Source: Rhizobium sp. 32-5/1
Lineage (GTDB): Bacteria > Pseudomonadota > Alphaproteobacteria > Rhizobiales > Rhizobiaceae
Direction: 5' to 3'
Length of the DNA stretch: 64,000 nucleotides
NCBI RefSeq assembly: GCF_029537235.1
Contig: NZ_CP120638.1
Span: forward strand, 4,205,415 to 4,269,414
Positions 50,339 through 60,539 of the stretch are shown here, piece after piece (the stretch's first letter is position 1; each line of letters begins with the position of its first letter). A program made the position numbers and the translations under genes. The notes beneath the pieces are model-generated. The model saw nothing but the letters and a program-made list of their open reading frames with translations. It was not told the DNA's origin and searched no databases.

Positions 50339-51419
50339 CTAAGCCACGTCGTCGCCGGGGCCGCTTTTCCCCGACATGCCGGGTGTCAGATCGCCTATGA
50401 AATCGCCGATACCCGGGCGTTTCAGTGCGCGGAACGGCATGGGCCGGCAGAGGTCCATGGCCGCAATGCCGATGCGAGCGGTCATCAGGCCGTTGATCAC
50501 GCCCTCTCCAAGCCGAGCAGACAGCTTGGACGCCAAACCGTGCCCCAAGACCTGCTGGATCAGGCTGTCGCCTACGGCGATCGAGCCGGTGACGGCGAGA
50601 TGGGCGATGACGTCGCGCATCAGCCGCATCATGCCGAAAGTGCCAGGCCGGCCGCCGTAAAGTTCGGCCATGGCACGGATCATCCGGGCCGATTCTGTAG
50701 ATAACATAGCCGAGATCGACCAGAGCCCGCGGGCTGACGGCGGTGACGATCGAGACGCGTTTGGAAGCATTGAGGATGATGGCCCGGGCCTCGCGATCGA
50801 GCGGCATCAGAAGCTCGCGCTCCGTGAGTTCCAGGAGGTACGGGCCATCGATGATCTCGCCCTCGGTCTCCTTCAGTCGCGTCCGCCCGCGTGCCGTCTG
50901 GGGCTTGTCGGCCAGAAGGCCGACGAGATGGTCCGTGACCTTGCGGGCCGGCTTGGCCGAGGATGAAAGGCCAGCCGCGACCGCTTCCTCCTTCAACGCC
51001 TGAACGGCGTTCAGCTGCATGATGCCGGCAAGCTCTCGTGCGACGACGACGAGAAAGGCGAGAATGCCGATCGCCGCAAGCGCGATGGCGAGATATCCAA
51101 GCCAGTCGGCCCGGGTGAAGAGATCACGGATCAGGCTGTCGACCCAAAGTCCGACAGCGAGCGAGACGAGAAGCCCGAAGGCACCGGCGGCGACCCGCGC
51201 GAAGGAAAACCGGCGTCTGCGCGGCACGGCTTCAGGCACCGGAACCGACGACAAGGCTGCCGTGGTTTCGATGAACGGATCCTGCGCATCTGATGTCATG
51301 ACGATGTTGTCGTCGAAACTGCCGGGCGCCCGGCGGTTCTTCTCGGGCTGTGCGGCCGGGGTGCTGTCGAGGGTAAAGGAGGCGGGCTTCCGCCGCGGGA
51401 TGTTGGGTGTGTCGGTCAT
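50339..51419 (-). CDS. DUF697/TIGR01620 membrane protein, YcjF-like (frameshifted)
   Basis: About 359 residues when corrected: an unstructured cytoplasmic N-terminus (~80 residues), two membrane helices (about 85-105 and 115-140), and a C-terminal YcjF-like helical domain. Removing the extra T at 50696 (in CGATTCTG) restores DLGYVIYESARMIRAMAELYGGRPG, the family core. Its ATG overlaps the stop of the YcjX-like gene (ATGA), a conserved pair. The pair's job is unclear; in enterobacteria ycjX and ycjF belong to the phage-shock region. It is convergent with the molybdoenzyme gene. Confidence 0.85.
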
Positions 51420-52889
51420 GCCAGCCGGTCTCCAAACAGGAATTGCATCGCCCGGTCGAGCCGGATGTGCGGCACCGACAGTTTCAATCCACCGCCGGTC
51501 TCCTCGATATGGGGTGGCCGGAACCGAACAAAGCTGAGTTCGGGGACGAGGCTCTCCTCTGGTTTTGAATCAAGGTCTTCAAAAAGTGAGTCCGGATTCT
51601 CCGGCAAGTCACCGGGAAATATGGCTGTTTTCCTGTTGCCGTCGAAGGTCTCGCCGTTGATTTTCTCGCCTCCGATGGGCGTGCCGACGATGACCGGAAG
51701 CGCGTGACCATCGTGATTGACGGTCGCCTCGCGCGTCGCCCGGACGGAAGCAAGAGCCATGACCTCGATGCCGGCGCCGCTCATGCCGATCCGCTCGATC
51801 GCACGGGAGACAAGGCGGTGGGTGATCCTTTCCAGGCGGTCGTGGCTTTCGTGGTGCAGGTGGTCGGCTTTGGTGGCGGCAATCAGCACCTTGTCGATTC
51901 GCCGCGTCAGGAAGGAGGACAGGAAGGAATTGGTTCCCGACTGGAAACAGGCGAGCACGTCGGCCAGCGCCCCCTCCAGATCGAGCAGCGATTCCGGCCC
52001 GCGATTGATCGCCTGCAGGGCATCGACCAGCACGATCTGCCGGTCCAGCCGGGCAAAATGCTCGCGGAAGAACGGTTTGACCACATGGGTTTTGTAGGCC
52101 TCGTAGCGCCGCTCCATCATTGCCCAAAGCGAGCCTTTTGCGCCCGGCCTTGCGGAAGGTCAACGAGCGGCGAGAAGGTGAGGGCTGGCGATCCCTCGAG
52201 ATCGCCGGGCATCAGGAAGCGCCCGGGGGCAGGGTGGAGAGCGAGCGCTCGTCGGACTTGCAGGCCTTCAGATAGGCCGTGAAGGCCTCCGCCAGGCGGC
52301 GCGCATCGCCTTCGTCAGCAGGCCCTTCGATCTTCACCGCTTGGGCCAGCACCATCCATTCGGATGCGAGTTCCGCGCGTACGCCGCGCCGCGCCCGCTC
52401 GGCGGTGTTATTGCTGAAGGTGCGGAAATCTTGGGCGAGCAAAGGCAGGTCGAGCAGCCATTCGCCGGGATAATCGACGATATCGATCGACAGCCGTCCC
52501 GGCGAAAACAGCCTGTTCCAGCCGCTGGCGCTTTCATAATCGAGCGTGATGCGCAGCTGCGAAATGGCCCGCGTGGAATCCGGCCAGATGCGGTCTCGGA
52601 CCAGTGCGGTCACATGATCCTCATACTGGAAGCGCGGCACGGCATCGTCCGGCTGCGGCTCCAGCCGGATTTTCGAGACGCGGCCCGACCGGACCGATTC
52701 AAAGACCGGCAGGCGACCGCCATTAAGCAGATTGTGCACCAGCGAGGAGATGAAGACCGTCTTGCCGGCGCGCGAAAGACCAGTGACGCCCAGCCTCAGC
52801 GTCGGATTGACGAAGCCGGAGGCCCGGTCTGACAGGTTGTCGAAGGCGATGCGGGCGTCGTCTGTAAGGCTGGTGAGGATTGGCGGCAA
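51416..52889 (-). CDS. YcjX-like P-loop GTPase, DUF463 (two frameshifts)
   Basis: About 491 residues when both errors are mended. The N-terminus has the P-loop GLSRAGKTVFISSLVHNLL, and later VDYPGEWLLDLPLL (switch/Walker B-like) and AATKADH are seen. One base is missing at 52222-52224 (C run) and one at 52134-52135, which together join STLPPG to RFLMPGDLEG and QKG to SLWAMMERRYEAY. The start at TTG 52889 is uncertain. It is first of a pair with the DUF697 gene. The function is unknown; ATP/GTP-dependent stress role is inferred from YcjX. Confidence 0.83.
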
Positions 52890-53027
52890 CGGGCACTGTT
52901 CCCAGATGAGAGGTCTTCTTAGGGCGGATGTCGGCGTCCGATTGTCCTACGGCGCGCTCACCTGCGATATAGGACGGCAAGGCGACCGAAAAAGAAGTCG
53001 GCAGAGGATTGGCGAGCCTCGCTGCCG

Positions 53028-53539
53028 TTATGGGGTAAGGAAGGTGACCAGCCGTCCGGGCACTGACGCCCGCGCCGAAGGGCTGCGGTCGATGTCGATC
53101 ACGGCGAGACCGGCGCAAGGGTAGCCCGTCGGAATTGCGGCAGCGGTACCGCTTTCGCCGAGCAAAGCCCGCACCAGTTCCTCGATCATCGGATTGTGCC
53201 CCACAAGCATCAGGGCCTGCGGTTCCTGCCAGGCTTCGACGACATCCGTGTAGACCGACGACGGACCGGCATAAAGCGCGTCGCTGAACTCGATATCGAG
53301 TTCTTCCCCATGGCGCGGCGGAGCGCTTCTGTCGTTTCCCGGCATCGTTCTGCCGTCGAGCAGAGAACCTTGTCCGGCCTGTAGCCGCAATCGGCGGCCA
53401 TATCGGCGATGATTTCCGCCTGCGCATAGCCAGTATCATCCAGCGTGCGATCGAAATCCTTCTGGCCCGGCAGCGCCCAGCCGGCCTGTGCGTGCCGCAT
53501 GAGATAGAGGCGGAATGTCGGGGAGGCAGCAAGTGGCAT
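53028..53539 (-). CDS. SixA-like histidine phosphatase (frameshifted)
   Basis: About 170 residues of the phosphoglycerate-mutase-like superfamily. The phospho-His motif is LMRHAQAGW, the conserved Glu lies in AEIIADMAADCGYRPD..RCRETTEAL, and the second His is in LMLVGHNPMIEEL. SixA proteins dephosphorylate Hpt domains, which is interesting with an Hpt gene in the window, but the substrate is not shown. The C run at 53306-53309 lacks one base; adding it gives RRAMGEELDIEFSDALYAGPSS. ATG 53539 is the start. Confidence 0.85.
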
Positions 53540-53656
53540 GGCGTCATTTCCGAAACAGCGGGGTAGTGGCGCCGAGCGCGGCGATCACCAATCGTTTGTC
53601 ATCCGCGGACTGCGAAAGATCAAGCCGCTTACCGATGCAAAGTCCTTGATATGCGC

Positions 53657-56263
53657 TCAGGAATCCAGCATTTCGCGAACGGCGACGGCCAGTTGCTTGA
53701 GAGAGAACGGTTTTGGCAGAAAACCGAACTTCGCATCGGCCGGAAGATTCTTTGCAAAGGCATCCTCGGCATAGCCCGAAACGAAGATGAACTTCATGTC
53801 GGGATGAATCTTGCGCAGTTCGCGCAGCAGCGTCGGTCCGTCCATCTCCGGCATGACGACATCGGAGACGACGATGTCGATCGTGTCGCCAAATTCCTCG
53901 ATGATCTCCAGCGCCTCGACGCCAGATCCGGCTTCGTGCACGGTATAACCACGCGTTTCCAGCATGCGCTTGCCGCCGCGGCGGACGGCCTCCTCGTCCT
54001 CGACAAGCAGAACGACGGCGGAATCGCCGGTGAGATCGGTTGGTTCTTCTAGTTTTGCGGGCTTTGCCGTTCCCAGCACAGGCGCTGCCTCCGTGATGAC
54101 GTTACCGGAGGCATCCATCACGACTTCTTCGACATAGCGCGGCAGAAGGATGCGGAATGTCGTTCCCTTGCCCATCTCGGATTCGGGATAGATGTAACCG
54201 CCCGACTGCTTGATGATGCCGTAGACCATGGACAGGCCGAGACCGGTGCCCTTGCCGACTTCCTTGGTCGTGAAGAAAGGCTCGAAAATCTTGTCTATGA
54301 TCTCAGCCGGAATTCCTGTGCCCTGGTCGGACACCTCGATCATCACATAATCATCTTCCGGCAGGTCGCGACGGTTAAGAGCGGCAGCTTCGATCGCCGG
54401 AAGATTGCGTGTGCGCAAGGTAATGACACCGCCATCCGGCATGGCGTCGCGGGCATTGACGGCGAGGTTGAGGACAACCTGCTCAAACTGTCCGAGATCG
54501 GTGCGCACCGGCCAGAGGTCGCGGCCATAATCCACTTCGAGCTTGACGTTGGTGCCGGTCATCCGGTCGACGAGCATGCGCAGGTCGCCGACGACGTCGG
54601 TCATGTTGAGCACGGTCGGGCGCATCGTCTGCTTGCGCGAGAAGGCGAGCAATTGCCGCACCAGCACGGCGGCACGGTTGGCATTGCGTTTGATCTCCAT
54701 CAGATCCGCAAAGCTGGCGTCCGAAGGGCGCGCTGAAAGCAGAAGATGGTCTGACGACAGGAGGATGGCGGTCAGAACGTTGTTGAAGTCGTGGGCGATG
54801 CCACCGGCAAGCGTCCCGACCGCGTTCATCTTCTGCGTCTGCGCCATCTGCGTTTCGAGCGCCTTCTGCTCGGTGATTTCCACCGCATAGACGATGGCTG
54901 CCTCTTCCGGCGCCTGGTCACTCTGGTCGATGACCGCATTCACATAGAAGCGGAAATGCCGCGTCTCGTCCTTCGGATGCAGAGAATCAATCGGTGCGAT
55001 GTCGCTCTGCCGGTCTTTCGCCGCGTCGAGCGCGTCCCGCAGGCGGGCCCGGTCGGGTTCATGCACGACGGTCTCGAGAAAAGCCCCATGCTCCATGTCG
55101 TCGCGCGAGACGACGGCGGAGAACAGTTTGAGGAAGGGCGCGTTGGTTCGCAGGATCCGGCCGGCTCCATCGACGGATGCGATGGCCATCGGCGTGTTGT
55201 TGAAGAAGCGGGTAAAGCGCATGGCGGCGATCGAGGCGGACTGGTCGCTTTCGTCGTCGCCTGCGCGCGACAGGACAATGGTACGGCTTTCACCAGGCGC
55301 ACCGTCGCGATTGGACGAGACGCGATGCACCAGCCGGACCGCGAGGCTCTGGCCGTTCGCCTTGCGCAGGTCGAGATCGAGAACCTTGGTCTTCTTCAGC
55401 CCCGGTTCGGCCTGCACGGACTGCACCAGTGCCAAGCCTTCACCGGCCACCAGATCGGCAATGCTCATCGAGCCCGGCTGGAATTTGGTGAGGTCAAGCC
55501 CGAGCCAGTCGGCCAGCGTGGCGTTGATATAAAAGATCTCGCCCTTCTTTCCGGCCGAGAAGAAGCCGGCCGGCGCGTGATCAAGATAGTCGATGGCGTT
55601 CTGCAGTTCCTTGAAGAACCGCTCCTGATCGTCGCGCTCGGACGTGATGTCGGAGATTTGCCAGATATAGAGCGGGTTGCGCTGGCCATCTTCCAGCGGC
55701 AGCACGCGGGCCTTGAGGCGAAACCAGTGTGCGCCGGAACCGGCAGAGCCACCGACCGGGCTGAGCGGCTTTAGGAGGCGGAACTCCTCATGTCCGGCTT
55801 TGCCTTCGTGCAGGCCGTTGGTCAAGCGGTAGATCGCTTCCGTCGCTTCGCGATTGCGTGACAGCATGGTTTCAAGCGATTGGATTTCGGTGGCTTTGGT
55901 CGCACCTGTCAGCGCCCCGTATGCAGCATTGGCATAGATGATCCGGCCTTTGCGGTCGGTGACCAGCGTGCCGTCCTCGTGGGCATCAAGGAATGCGCGG
56001 GCCAGTTCATCGGGGCGCGACTGCGGCATGACCTCGATGAAGCCGATGATCGACGAGACAAGAAAGAAAATGCCGACCATGGCAAGAACGCCAAGAATGC
56101 CGAGCACGATCTCGTTTTCCAGCTCATTCTTGAATACGACGAAGGCCGCGGCCGAAACGATCAGGACGATGGCGAGAAGAATAATTCGCAGCACCGTGCC
56201 GGGACGTGTGCCCCGGTCCACGATCGGCATATGATAGTCCCCGGACTGCCGCAATTTCGTCAT
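53657..56263 (-). CDS. cckA: Cell-cycle hybrid histidine kinase CckA
   Basis: 868 residues. Two N-terminal membrane helices (about 24-45 and 53-75), PAS domains (about 85-450), a HisKA domain with the phospho-His in [14 protein letters not shown] (near 490), an HATPase domain ([35 protein letters not shown]), and a C-terminal receiver with the phospho-Asp in [13 protein letters not shown] (near 798). CckA feeds phosphate through ChpT to CtrA and CpdR, controlling cell cycle and growth pole identity. Length and domain order match. ATG 56263 follows GAGGCGTGT. It is divergent from the FliO-like gene. Confidence 0.96.
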   Translation of the reverse strand: MTKLRQSGDYHMPIVDRGTRPGTVLRIILLAIVLIVSAAAFVVFKNELENEIVLGILGVLAMVGIFFLVSSIIGFIEVMPQSRPDELARAFLDAHEDGTLVTDRKGRIIYANAAYGALTGATKATEIQSLETMLSRNREATEAIYRLTNGLHEGKAGHEEFRLLKPLSPVGGSAGSGAHWFRLKARVLPLEDGQRNPLYIWQISDITSERDDQERFFKELQNAIDYLDHAPAGFFSAGKKGEIFYINATLADWLGLDLTKFQPGSMSIADLVAGEGLALVQSVQAEPGLKKTKVLDLDLRKANGQSLAVRLVHRVSSNRDGAPGESRTIVLSRAGDDESDQSASIAAMRFTRFFNNTPMAIASVDGAGRILRTNAPFLKLFSAVVSRDDMEHGAFLETVVHEPDRARLRDALDAAKDRQSDIAPIDSLHPKDETRHFRFYVNAVIDQSDQAPEEAAIVYAVEITEQKALETQMAQTQKMNAVGTLAGGIAHDFNNVLTAILLSSDHLLLSARPSDASFADLMEIKRNANRAAVLVRQLLAFSRKQTMRPTVLNMTDVVGDLRMLVDRMTGTNVKLEVDYGRDLWPVRTDLGQFEQVVLNLAVNARDAMPDGGVITLRTRNLPAIEAAALNRRDLPEDDYVMIEVSDQGTGIPAEIIDKIFEPFFTTKEVGKGTGLGLSMVYGIIKQSGGYIYPESEMGKGTTFRILLPRYVEEVVMDASGNVITEAAPVLGTAKPAKLEEPTDLTGDSAVVLLVEDEEAVRRGGKRMLETRGYTVHEAGSGVEALEIIEEFGDTIDIVVSDVVMPEMDGPTLLRELRKIHPDMKFIFVSGYAEDAFAKNLPADAKFGFLPKPFSLKQLAVAVREMLDS

Positions 56264-56614
56264 ACACGCCTCGTTGATCGCCGGTAGGGCCGTTCCGGAA
56301 TGGCCGGGCGCCTAGTCGACAAACCTGATCCGCTGACGGGTGTTTCCACCTGTCCCGGCTTCGTAAGGGTAGGCCCCGCCGAACATCAGGCAAGAATCAT
56401 CTTTAACAGCGCATGGCAAAAGCAAAAAGCACTTGCTTGGACGCAGACAGGATCAATTCACAAGGAATGTTCGTTTCCCGCGATATCGTCTTAATCAGCT
56501 GATTAAAAACCGCATCAATGATTCTGTCTTGGACAATGCCCAGGGTCAGGGTTGAACAGGCCCGAAAAAGCCGTCAAATAGCGGTATGCTTGGAATTGAA
56601 ACGGAGTACGCACG
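56264..56614. other. Divergent region between cckA and the FliO-like gene
   Basis: 351 bases with no gene. It holds a perfect 16-bp palindrome TTAATCAGCTGATTAA at 56491-56506, formed by TTAA-N8-TTAA, near but not equal to CtrA consensus spacing (N7). Two GANTC sites (about 56393 and 56519) flank it. Confidence 0.4.
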
Positions 56615-57577
56615 ATGATCGAAGAGATGCTAGGAACGAACGGCGCGAAGTTTATCGTCGCATCGCTCGTCGTGGCGTTGGCGCTTTTGTGCCTCGTCGG
56701 CGTCTTCTGGTTTATCCGAAACCGGCCGTCGTCTCCCTTCATCCGTGGTGGCAAGAACCGCCAGCCCCGTCTTGCTGTTCTCGATGCCGCGGCCGTCGAT
56801 ACCCGCCGCCGGCTGGTTCTGGTGCGACGCGACGATGTCGAGCATCTGATCATGATCGGTGGTCCAACGGATATCGTTATAGAGAGCCGCATCCCGCCGC
56901 AGCGAGCGTCCGCTCCTGTGACGCCGGATCCGGTTTTGCCGCAGCAGGCGGTCGAGCGCAGGGTCGTGCAGCCTGCGCAAAACCAGCCTGTCCCTGAGAC
57001 AAAAGCAGCGCCGGTTTCGGCGATGGCCAATGTCCTCTACGGGGAAGATTCGGCTAAGCCGGCAGATCAGCCCCGGCAGACGGTCACGCCAGCGCAGGGG
57101 AGAATTCGTGACGAAGCGGCGTCATCGCGTCCGGCGACAGTCGAGCGGTTGCCGTCGCAGCCGGTCCTCTTGCGGGAACCGTCGGGCGGTGTCAGTGCAG
57201 CGGAAACGCCTTTTCCCGCAAGCAAGGCACCTGAGGATATTCTGGAGGCGGCGAGAAACCGCGTGCTTGTCACGGGCGGATCAGTGCCAGTTCCGGTTCA
57301 GGACCGTCCCGTGCAAGCAACCGCGGCAACGATCCCACAGCAGACTGTGCAGAAACCGCTCTCAGATTTCGAAAGCTTTCTCGATGCCGAAATCAGCGGA
57401 AATCTGCAGCAATTGACACCTGAATCCGCTGCCCGTCCCGAACAGGGCGTGCGGCCAGCCGTCTCGAGACGCCAGGAGCCGAAGCTGGATATGGCGTCGC
57501 CCGGACGGCAAGAGCCATCGCTGGAAGAGGAAATGAACCGCATGCTGGGGGAAATCGCCGACAACCGCAAGCCTTGA
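56615..57577 (+). CDS. FliO-like single-pass membrane protein
   Basis: 320 residues: a membrane helix (about 14-34), a FliO-like core (RRLVLVRRDDVEHLIMIGGPTDIVIE, residues ~68-95), and a long low-complexity Pro/Gln/Ala-rich cytoplasmic tail to the end. FliO helps assemble the flagellar export gate, but no flagellar gene is nearby and the tail is far longer than in typical FliO. This may be a divergent relative with another job. ATG 56615 follows ACGGAGTACGCACG. It is divergent from cckA. Confidence 0.7.
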   Translation: MIEEMLGTNGAKFIVASLVVALALLCLVGVFWFIRNRPSSPFIRGGKNRQPRLAVLDAAAVDTRRRLVLVRRDDVEHLIMIGGPTDIVIESRIPPQRASAPVTPDPVLPQQAVERRVVQPAQNQPVPETKAAPVSAMANVLYGEDSAKPADQPRQTVTPAQGRIRDEAASSRPATVERLPSQPVLLREPSGGVSAAETPFPASKAPEDILEAARNRVLVTGGSVPVPVQDRPVQATAATIPQQTVQKPLSDFESFLDAEISGNLQQLTPESAARPEQGVRPAVSRRQEPKLDMASPGRQEPSLEEEMNRMLGEIADNRKP

Positions 57578-57623
57578 CGCGGCATGTGTAGGGGAGCGGT
57601 GAAGTACTCTCATCGTAAACGAG

Positions 57624-57650
57624 AAACGGCGCAGACAAGCCGCGCCGTTT
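57624..57650. terminator. Hairpin between the FliO-like and dksA genes
   Basis: AAACGGCGC pairs with GCGCCGTTT around a nine-base loop. It sits between two convergent genes and probably serves both. Confidence 0.8.
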
Positions 57651-57671
57651 AATTTGACAAATGACTGTCGA

Positions 57672-58091
57672 TTATTCGTCGCGATAGACCTTTTCGCGGC
57701 GTTCATGCCGCTCCTGTGCCTCGATGGACAAGGTGGCGATCGGCCGCGCATCCAGCCGCTTCAGGCCAATTGGTTCGCCGGTCTCTTCGCAATAGCCATA
57801 TGTGCCTTCATCAAGCCTTTGAAGCGCCGCATCAATTTTTGAAATTAGCTTGCGCTGGCGGTCACGTGCCCGCAACTCGATGGCACGATCGGTTTCCGAT
57901 GAGGCTCTGTCTGCAAGATCCGGATGATTGGCGCTTTCTTCAGCCAGATGGCCGAGCGTTTCGCGCGCTTCCCGAAGGATATCGTTTTTCCAGGCATTCA
58001 ATTTTGCGCGGAAATACGCACGCTGGCTTGCATTCATGAATTCTTCGTCCTCTGAAAGGACGAAGGCACCAAGATCGATCTTCTCACTCAA
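57672..58091 (-). CDS. dksA: DksA/TraR-family RNA polymerase regulator
   Basis: 139 residues. The long coiled coil (about 15-95) carries the DxxDxA-like tip (ADRASSETDRAIELRARDRQRK). The C-terminal part YGYCEETGEPIGLKRLDARPIATLSIEAQERHE keeps only one of the four zinc Cys, as in the Cys-poor alphaproteobacterial DksA proteins that still act. It binds RNA polymerase and works with ppGpp in the stringent response. TTG 58091 follows CAGGAGAATCGCG ideally and gives SEKIDLGAFVLSEDEEFM; an in-frame ATG at 58112 is less likely. Confidence 0.92.
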   Translation of the reverse strand: MSEKIDLGAFVLSEDEEFMNASQRAYFRAKLNAWKNDILREARETLGHLAEESANHPDLADRASSETDRAIELRARDRQRKLISKIDAALQRLDEGTYGYCEETGEPIGLKRLDARPIATLSIEAQERHERREKVYRDE

Positions 58092-58515
58092 CGCGATTCT
58101 CCTGAAGAACATCTCATGTCGGCGGTGTATAGACCCATGAAGGCGGGGTTTCAAGCCTCAAGGAATCGCCGCACAGCTTTTTAATATTGATCACAACTCA
58201 AGCTAACCGGCTAATATTTCATCAAGATTACAGTTCCGTCGCAAAGCAACATAGACACCTTCTGCAACGGGGCGGTCGTGGCGGTCGATTCTGTCACCAA
58301 GACGATGCGACAAGCCAACCAGCCCGTGTGGTTGCCGTGTAATGTGCACAAAAATTTGGCGTTCTCTTTTCAATATTGCGGTTTTGGTAACCGAATTTGG
58401 GGGCGCCGAAGTATATTTCGGCGTTCCAAAATGCGTACCAAGCTTTTAATCAAGGATATTTTAGCAAAACTTCATCTTTTTCGCCGAGGATTGCACGGGT
58501 TGCGTGGAGGCGAGA
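58092..58515. other. AT-rich intergenic region before the GGDEF-EAL gene
   Basis: 424 bases, no convincing gene. A hairpin CGCCGAA-GTATAT-TTCGGCG lies at about 58404-58423. CGATTCTG at 58286-58293 is the same octamer found at the four inserted-T sites, though here no reading frame can tell whether a base was added. Confidence 0.4.
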
Positions 58516-60465
58516 ATGTTGCAGAAGATGCGTGCTTTTTTGGCTGTTGATGCCAAAAATCCAGAGTTGATCCAAGCGCAGCTTGCGGCATTCTCGAAGC
58601 AGGTACCCCTCCTTTACTTCACGCTCCTGACCAATACGATCGCGCTTTCGCTGACCCACTACAACAGCGCGCCACTTCTTCTGAGTTTCTATCTGCCCTG
58701 CATTCTTTACGTGGGCTGCCTCGTCCGTATCTGGTTCTGGTGGCGGACCCGCCGACGGGTGGTGCCGCATGAAAAGGCCGTGCGGCAATTGCAGGGAACA
58801 ATCTATCTGGCGGGCGTCCTCGGGTTTTGCTTCACGGCCTGGGCGCTGGCGCTGTTTCCCTATGGTGGCGCCTATGCAAAGGGACACGTGGCCTTCTATA
58901 TGGCCAATACCGTCATCGGCTGCATCTTTTGCCTGATGCATGTGCGCGCCGCTGCATTGGTTCTTACCGCCGTCGTGCTTGTGCCGTTCACTCTGTTTTT
59001 TGCGACGACCGGAAATGCCGTGTTTGTCGCAATCGCCCTCAACATGATGCTCGTTGTGGGAGCCATGGTCTATATTCTCTTTAGCCAGTACCGTGATTTC
59101 AACGATTTGATCGGTTCGCAAAAAGCGTTGATTGCCAAACAGAAGGAAACACAGTCGCTCAGCGACGAAAACCGTCGGCTTGCCAATCTCGACAGTCTGA
59201 CGGACTTACCCAATCGCCGCAGCTTTCAGTTCGAACTGGACACCCGGCTTGCAGCTGCAACGCGCCAAAAGCGCCCGCTTGCCGTCGGCATTATCGACCT
59301 CGATGGTTTCAAGCCCGTGAACGATGCTTTCGGCCACGCCGTGGGCGACAGGCTGCTTATGGCGGCGGCGCGGCGGCTTGGTCAATTTACCAGCGAGCAT
59401 ATCTTTGCCGCGCGACTGGGCGGTGATGAATTTGGATTGATTGTCGAGGGTGACCTGGACGAGAAGGCACTCGCACAACTGGGCGACGCCGTCTGCACCG
59501 AACTTCAAAGGCCGTACCATCTGAACGGCATAACGGCGAAGGTTTCTGGTTCTCTGGGTTTTGCTCAGTTTCCAACGGCGGGCGACAATGCCGCGCATCT
59601 GTTCGAGCAGGCGGACTTTGCCCTGTACCACGCCAAGCAGCATGCCCGGGGCGGCACCGTTGTCTTTTCGCAGGAGCATGAGCGTGAAATCATGCATCAG
59701 AGCCGCGTCGATCAGGAATTGAAGAGTGCCGATCTCGCGCGCGAACTGCATATTCTGTTTCAGCCGTTTATCGATACGGACACGCAGCAGGTGCTTGGCT
59801 TCGAAGCCTTGGCGCGCTGGGACAATGCTATGCTGGGCAGGGTGTCACCCGATGTCTTCATCCGCTCGGCTGAACGAAGCGGCATGATGGGTCGGATGAC
59901 GGCCATTCTCTTCACCAAGGCACTGCAGACCGCGGTTCAGTGGCCGCGGGGGACGCGCTTGTCCTTCAACCTTTCGGCCCGCGATATCGTCGCCCGGCCG
60001 ACGCTGGAGACGCTGCTTGCCGTTCTGGAGGAGAGCGGCTTTGATCCTCATTTTCTTGATGTCGAGGTGACGGAAACCTCTGTTATGACCAATTTCGAAG
60101 TGGCACGCTGTAATCTCAATCTTTTGATCGAGCGCGGCATCGGCATTGCACTCGACGATTTTGGAACGGGGCATTCGAGCCTCGGCTACGTGCATCGTCT
60201 GCCGCTGCGCAAGATCAAGATCGACCGCAGCTTCATTACCGACATCGGAACGGACGGGCTTAGCCAGAACATCGTCAAGACCATCGTCGACCTCTGTCGA
60301 AACATCGGCTGCGTCTGCGTGGTCGAAGGCATGGAAACGCTGGAGCAGGTGACCATTCTACGCCGGCTCGGGTGCTCGATCATGCAGGGCTTTTACTTCG
60401 GCCGTCCGATGCACGCCGCCCAGACGCTCGATCTTCTCGACACAAAGACGGCGATCGCCGGCTGA
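58516..60465 (+). CDS. Membrane GGDEF-EAL protein (cyclic di-GMP turnover)
   Basis: 649 residues. The first ~200 hold about six membrane helices of an uncharacterised sensor type, followed by a GGDEF domain (RLGGDEFGLIV intact; DSLTDLPNRRSFQFEL start) and an EAL domain (LGFEALARW intact, with DVEVTETS, DDFGTGHSSLGY and KIDRSF). Both catalytic sites look complete, so it may make and break cyclic di-GMP. No inhibitory RxxD is visible before GGDEF. ATG 58516 follows GGAGGCGAGA. It is convergent with psuG. Confidence 0.92.
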   Translation: MLQKMRAFLAVDAKNPELIQAQLAAFSKQVPLLYFTLLTNTIALSLTHYNSAPLLLSFYLPCILYVGCLVRIWFWWRTRRRVVPHEKAVRQLQGTIYLAGVLGFCFTAWALALFPYGGAYAKGHVAFYMANTVIGCIFCLMHVRAAALVLTAVVLVPFTLFFATTGNAVFVAIALNMMLVVGAMVYILFSQYRDFNDLIGSQKALIAKQKETQSLSDENRRLANLDSLTDLPNRRSFQFELDTRLAAATRQKRPLAVGIIDLDGFKPVNDAFGHAVGDRLLMAAARRLGQFTSEHIFAARLGGDEFGLIVEGDLDEKALAQLGDAVCTELQRPYHLNGITAKVSGSLGFAQFPTAGDNAAHLFEQADFALYHAKQHARGGTVVFSQEHEREIMHQSRVDQELKSADLARELHILFQPFIDTDTQQVLGFEALARWDNAMLGRVSPDVFIRSAERSGMMGRMTAILFTKALQTAVQWPRGTRLSFNLSARDIVARPTLETLLAVLEESGFDPHFLDVEVTETSVMTNFEVARCNLNLLIERGIGIALDDFGTGHSSLGYVHRLPLRKIKIDRSFITDIGTDGLSQNIVKTIVDLCRNIGCVCVVEGMETLEQVTILRRLGCSIMQGFYFGRPMHAAQTLDLLDTKTAIAG

Positions 60466-60539
60466 CCGGAACGAAAGCGCCAATCTTTCGTGGCGCTCCA
60501 TTCCGATCATTCGAGGCTGCCCGGCGAGAGGCTGCGTTT

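Noticed and set aside
52723..53547. A 274-codon minus-strand frame overlapping SixA and YcjX
   Set aside because: It is the out-of-frame reading created by the frame breaks in both neighbours.
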